From Putridiphycobacter sp965367695 (GTDB lineage Bacteria; Bacteroidota; Bacteroidia; Flavobacteriales_D; Crocinitomicaceae): a stretch of 7,146 bases of DNA. The translations under genes were made by a program, and so were the position numbers. Below the pieces are notes generated by a model that saw only the letters and a list, made by a program, of their open reading frames with translations, did not search any database and was not told where the DNA came from. How positions within the stretch are numbered: position 1 is the first letter of the stretch; each line of letters starts with the position of its first letter. The DNA lies in NCBI GenBank assembly GCA_965367695.1, contig CBDUKB010000155.1, positions 1 to 7,146 on the forward strand. The letters run 5' to 3'. This document shows positions 6,828 to 7,146 of the stretch, piece after piece.

Positions 6828-7146
6828 CCCTTATGGGTATGCTCAAGTAGATCGCGTTTTTACAAATATTGATTCCGCGTTTGCTGCGGGTATTGAAAAT
6901 GTTTATCATCTTAACTTGAGCAAACAAAAACTAAAAATTATTCCACATGAAGTATTTAGTTTCATTAATTTAAAAACCTTAGATATTTCTAAAAATTTGA
7001 TTCAAAAAATACCAATCGACATTAAGCTTTTAAAGAATTTGGAGGTGTTGAATGCAGAAAAAAATAAATTGACGCTATTCCCTATTGGTCTTTGTAACTG
7101 TGTTCAATTGACTGATTTAAATCTCTGTAGAAATGAAATTGAATCC
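6784..7146 (+). CDS. Exported leucine-rich-repeat protein, partial (C-terminus beyond the window)
   Basis: From the ATG at 6784-6786, 121 codons stay open to the window end. The first 21 residues look like a signal peptide: MKK, a hydrophobic core FAVIFWLVIYF, then a Bacteroidota-style cleavage region GYAQ. From residue 39 the chain consists of 23-residue leucine-rich repeats starting at 39, 62, 85 and 108, each on the plan xLxxLxLxxNxLxxIPxxIxxLx (for example TLDISKNLIQKIP and DLNLCRNEIE). Such solenoids bind proteins; the partner and the role are unknown. The start lies 44 bases inside ribF in another frame, and no other in-frame ATG precedes the repeats, so the signal peptide supports this start. 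AAAAGAAG directly abuts the ATG, too close to serve as a normal Shine-Dalgarno. Co-transcription with ribF is likely. It could carry a type IX secretion tail or further domains beyond the edge. Confidence 0.85.
   Translation, partial: MKKFAVIFWLVIYFNPYGYAQVDRVFTNIDSAFAAGIENVYHLNLSKQKLKIIPHEVFSFINLKTLDISKNLIQKIPIDIKLLKNLEVLNAEKNKLTLFPIGLCNCVQLTDLNLCRNEIES

Noticed and set aside
6724..6927. 67-codon open frame on the minus strand across the ribF end and the LRR start
   Set aside because: It opposes two supported genes, has no domain or leader, and its composition follows from AT-rich antisense reading.
1..7146. Mobile element, CRISPR array, tRNA or defence system
   Set aside because: No transposase, integrase, direct-repeat array, tRNA-like cloverleaf or defence-family motif was seen; the gene content is housekeeping apart from the LRR gene.

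Overview
The window is an AT-rich, ordinary chromosomal segment, most likely from a member of the Bacteroidota (order Flavobacteriales or a close relative). The evidence is the character of the proteins (BamA with five POTRA domains and an enlarged third POTRA, an epsilon subunit reduced to its N-terminal domain, the style of the ATP synthase beta subunit), A-rich leaders without Shine-Dalgarno sequences, and promoter elements that match the Bacteroidota -7 consensus TAnnTTTG. The genus cannot be fixed from the sequence alone.

Layout. On the minus strand, read from high to low coordinates, come two transcription units. The first is atpD-atpC (5771 down to 3974), encoding the beta and epsilon subunits of F1 ATP synthase. 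It has a good promoter upstream and a strong rho-independent terminator at 3912-3952. The second is uppS-bamA-ompH (3850 down to the window edge at 1), a cell-envelope operon. Undecaprenyl-diphosphate synthase makes the lipid carrier for peptidoglycan and surface glycans, BamA inserts outer-membrane barrels, and the Skp/OmpH-like chaperone escorts those barrels across the periplasm. The uppS stop and bamA start overlap as ATGA, and 17 bases separate bamA from the ompH start.

On the plus strand, ribF (FMN and FAD synthesis, GTG start) is transcribed divergently from atpD across a 114-base gap that holds both promoters. A secreted leucine-rich-repeat protein starts 44 bases inside the 3' end of ribF in another frame and runs off the window end.

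The two window-edge genes (ompH C-terminus and LRR C-terminus) are incomplete. No stretch over 300 bases lacks a gene. I found no tRNA, rRNA, CRISPR array, insertion sequence or phage-like gene. I do not see evidence for a new biological system. The points most worth a second look are the ribF/LRR out-of-frame overlap, the atypical BamA C-terminus, the back-to-back atpD/ribF promoters, and the uncertain start of uppS.
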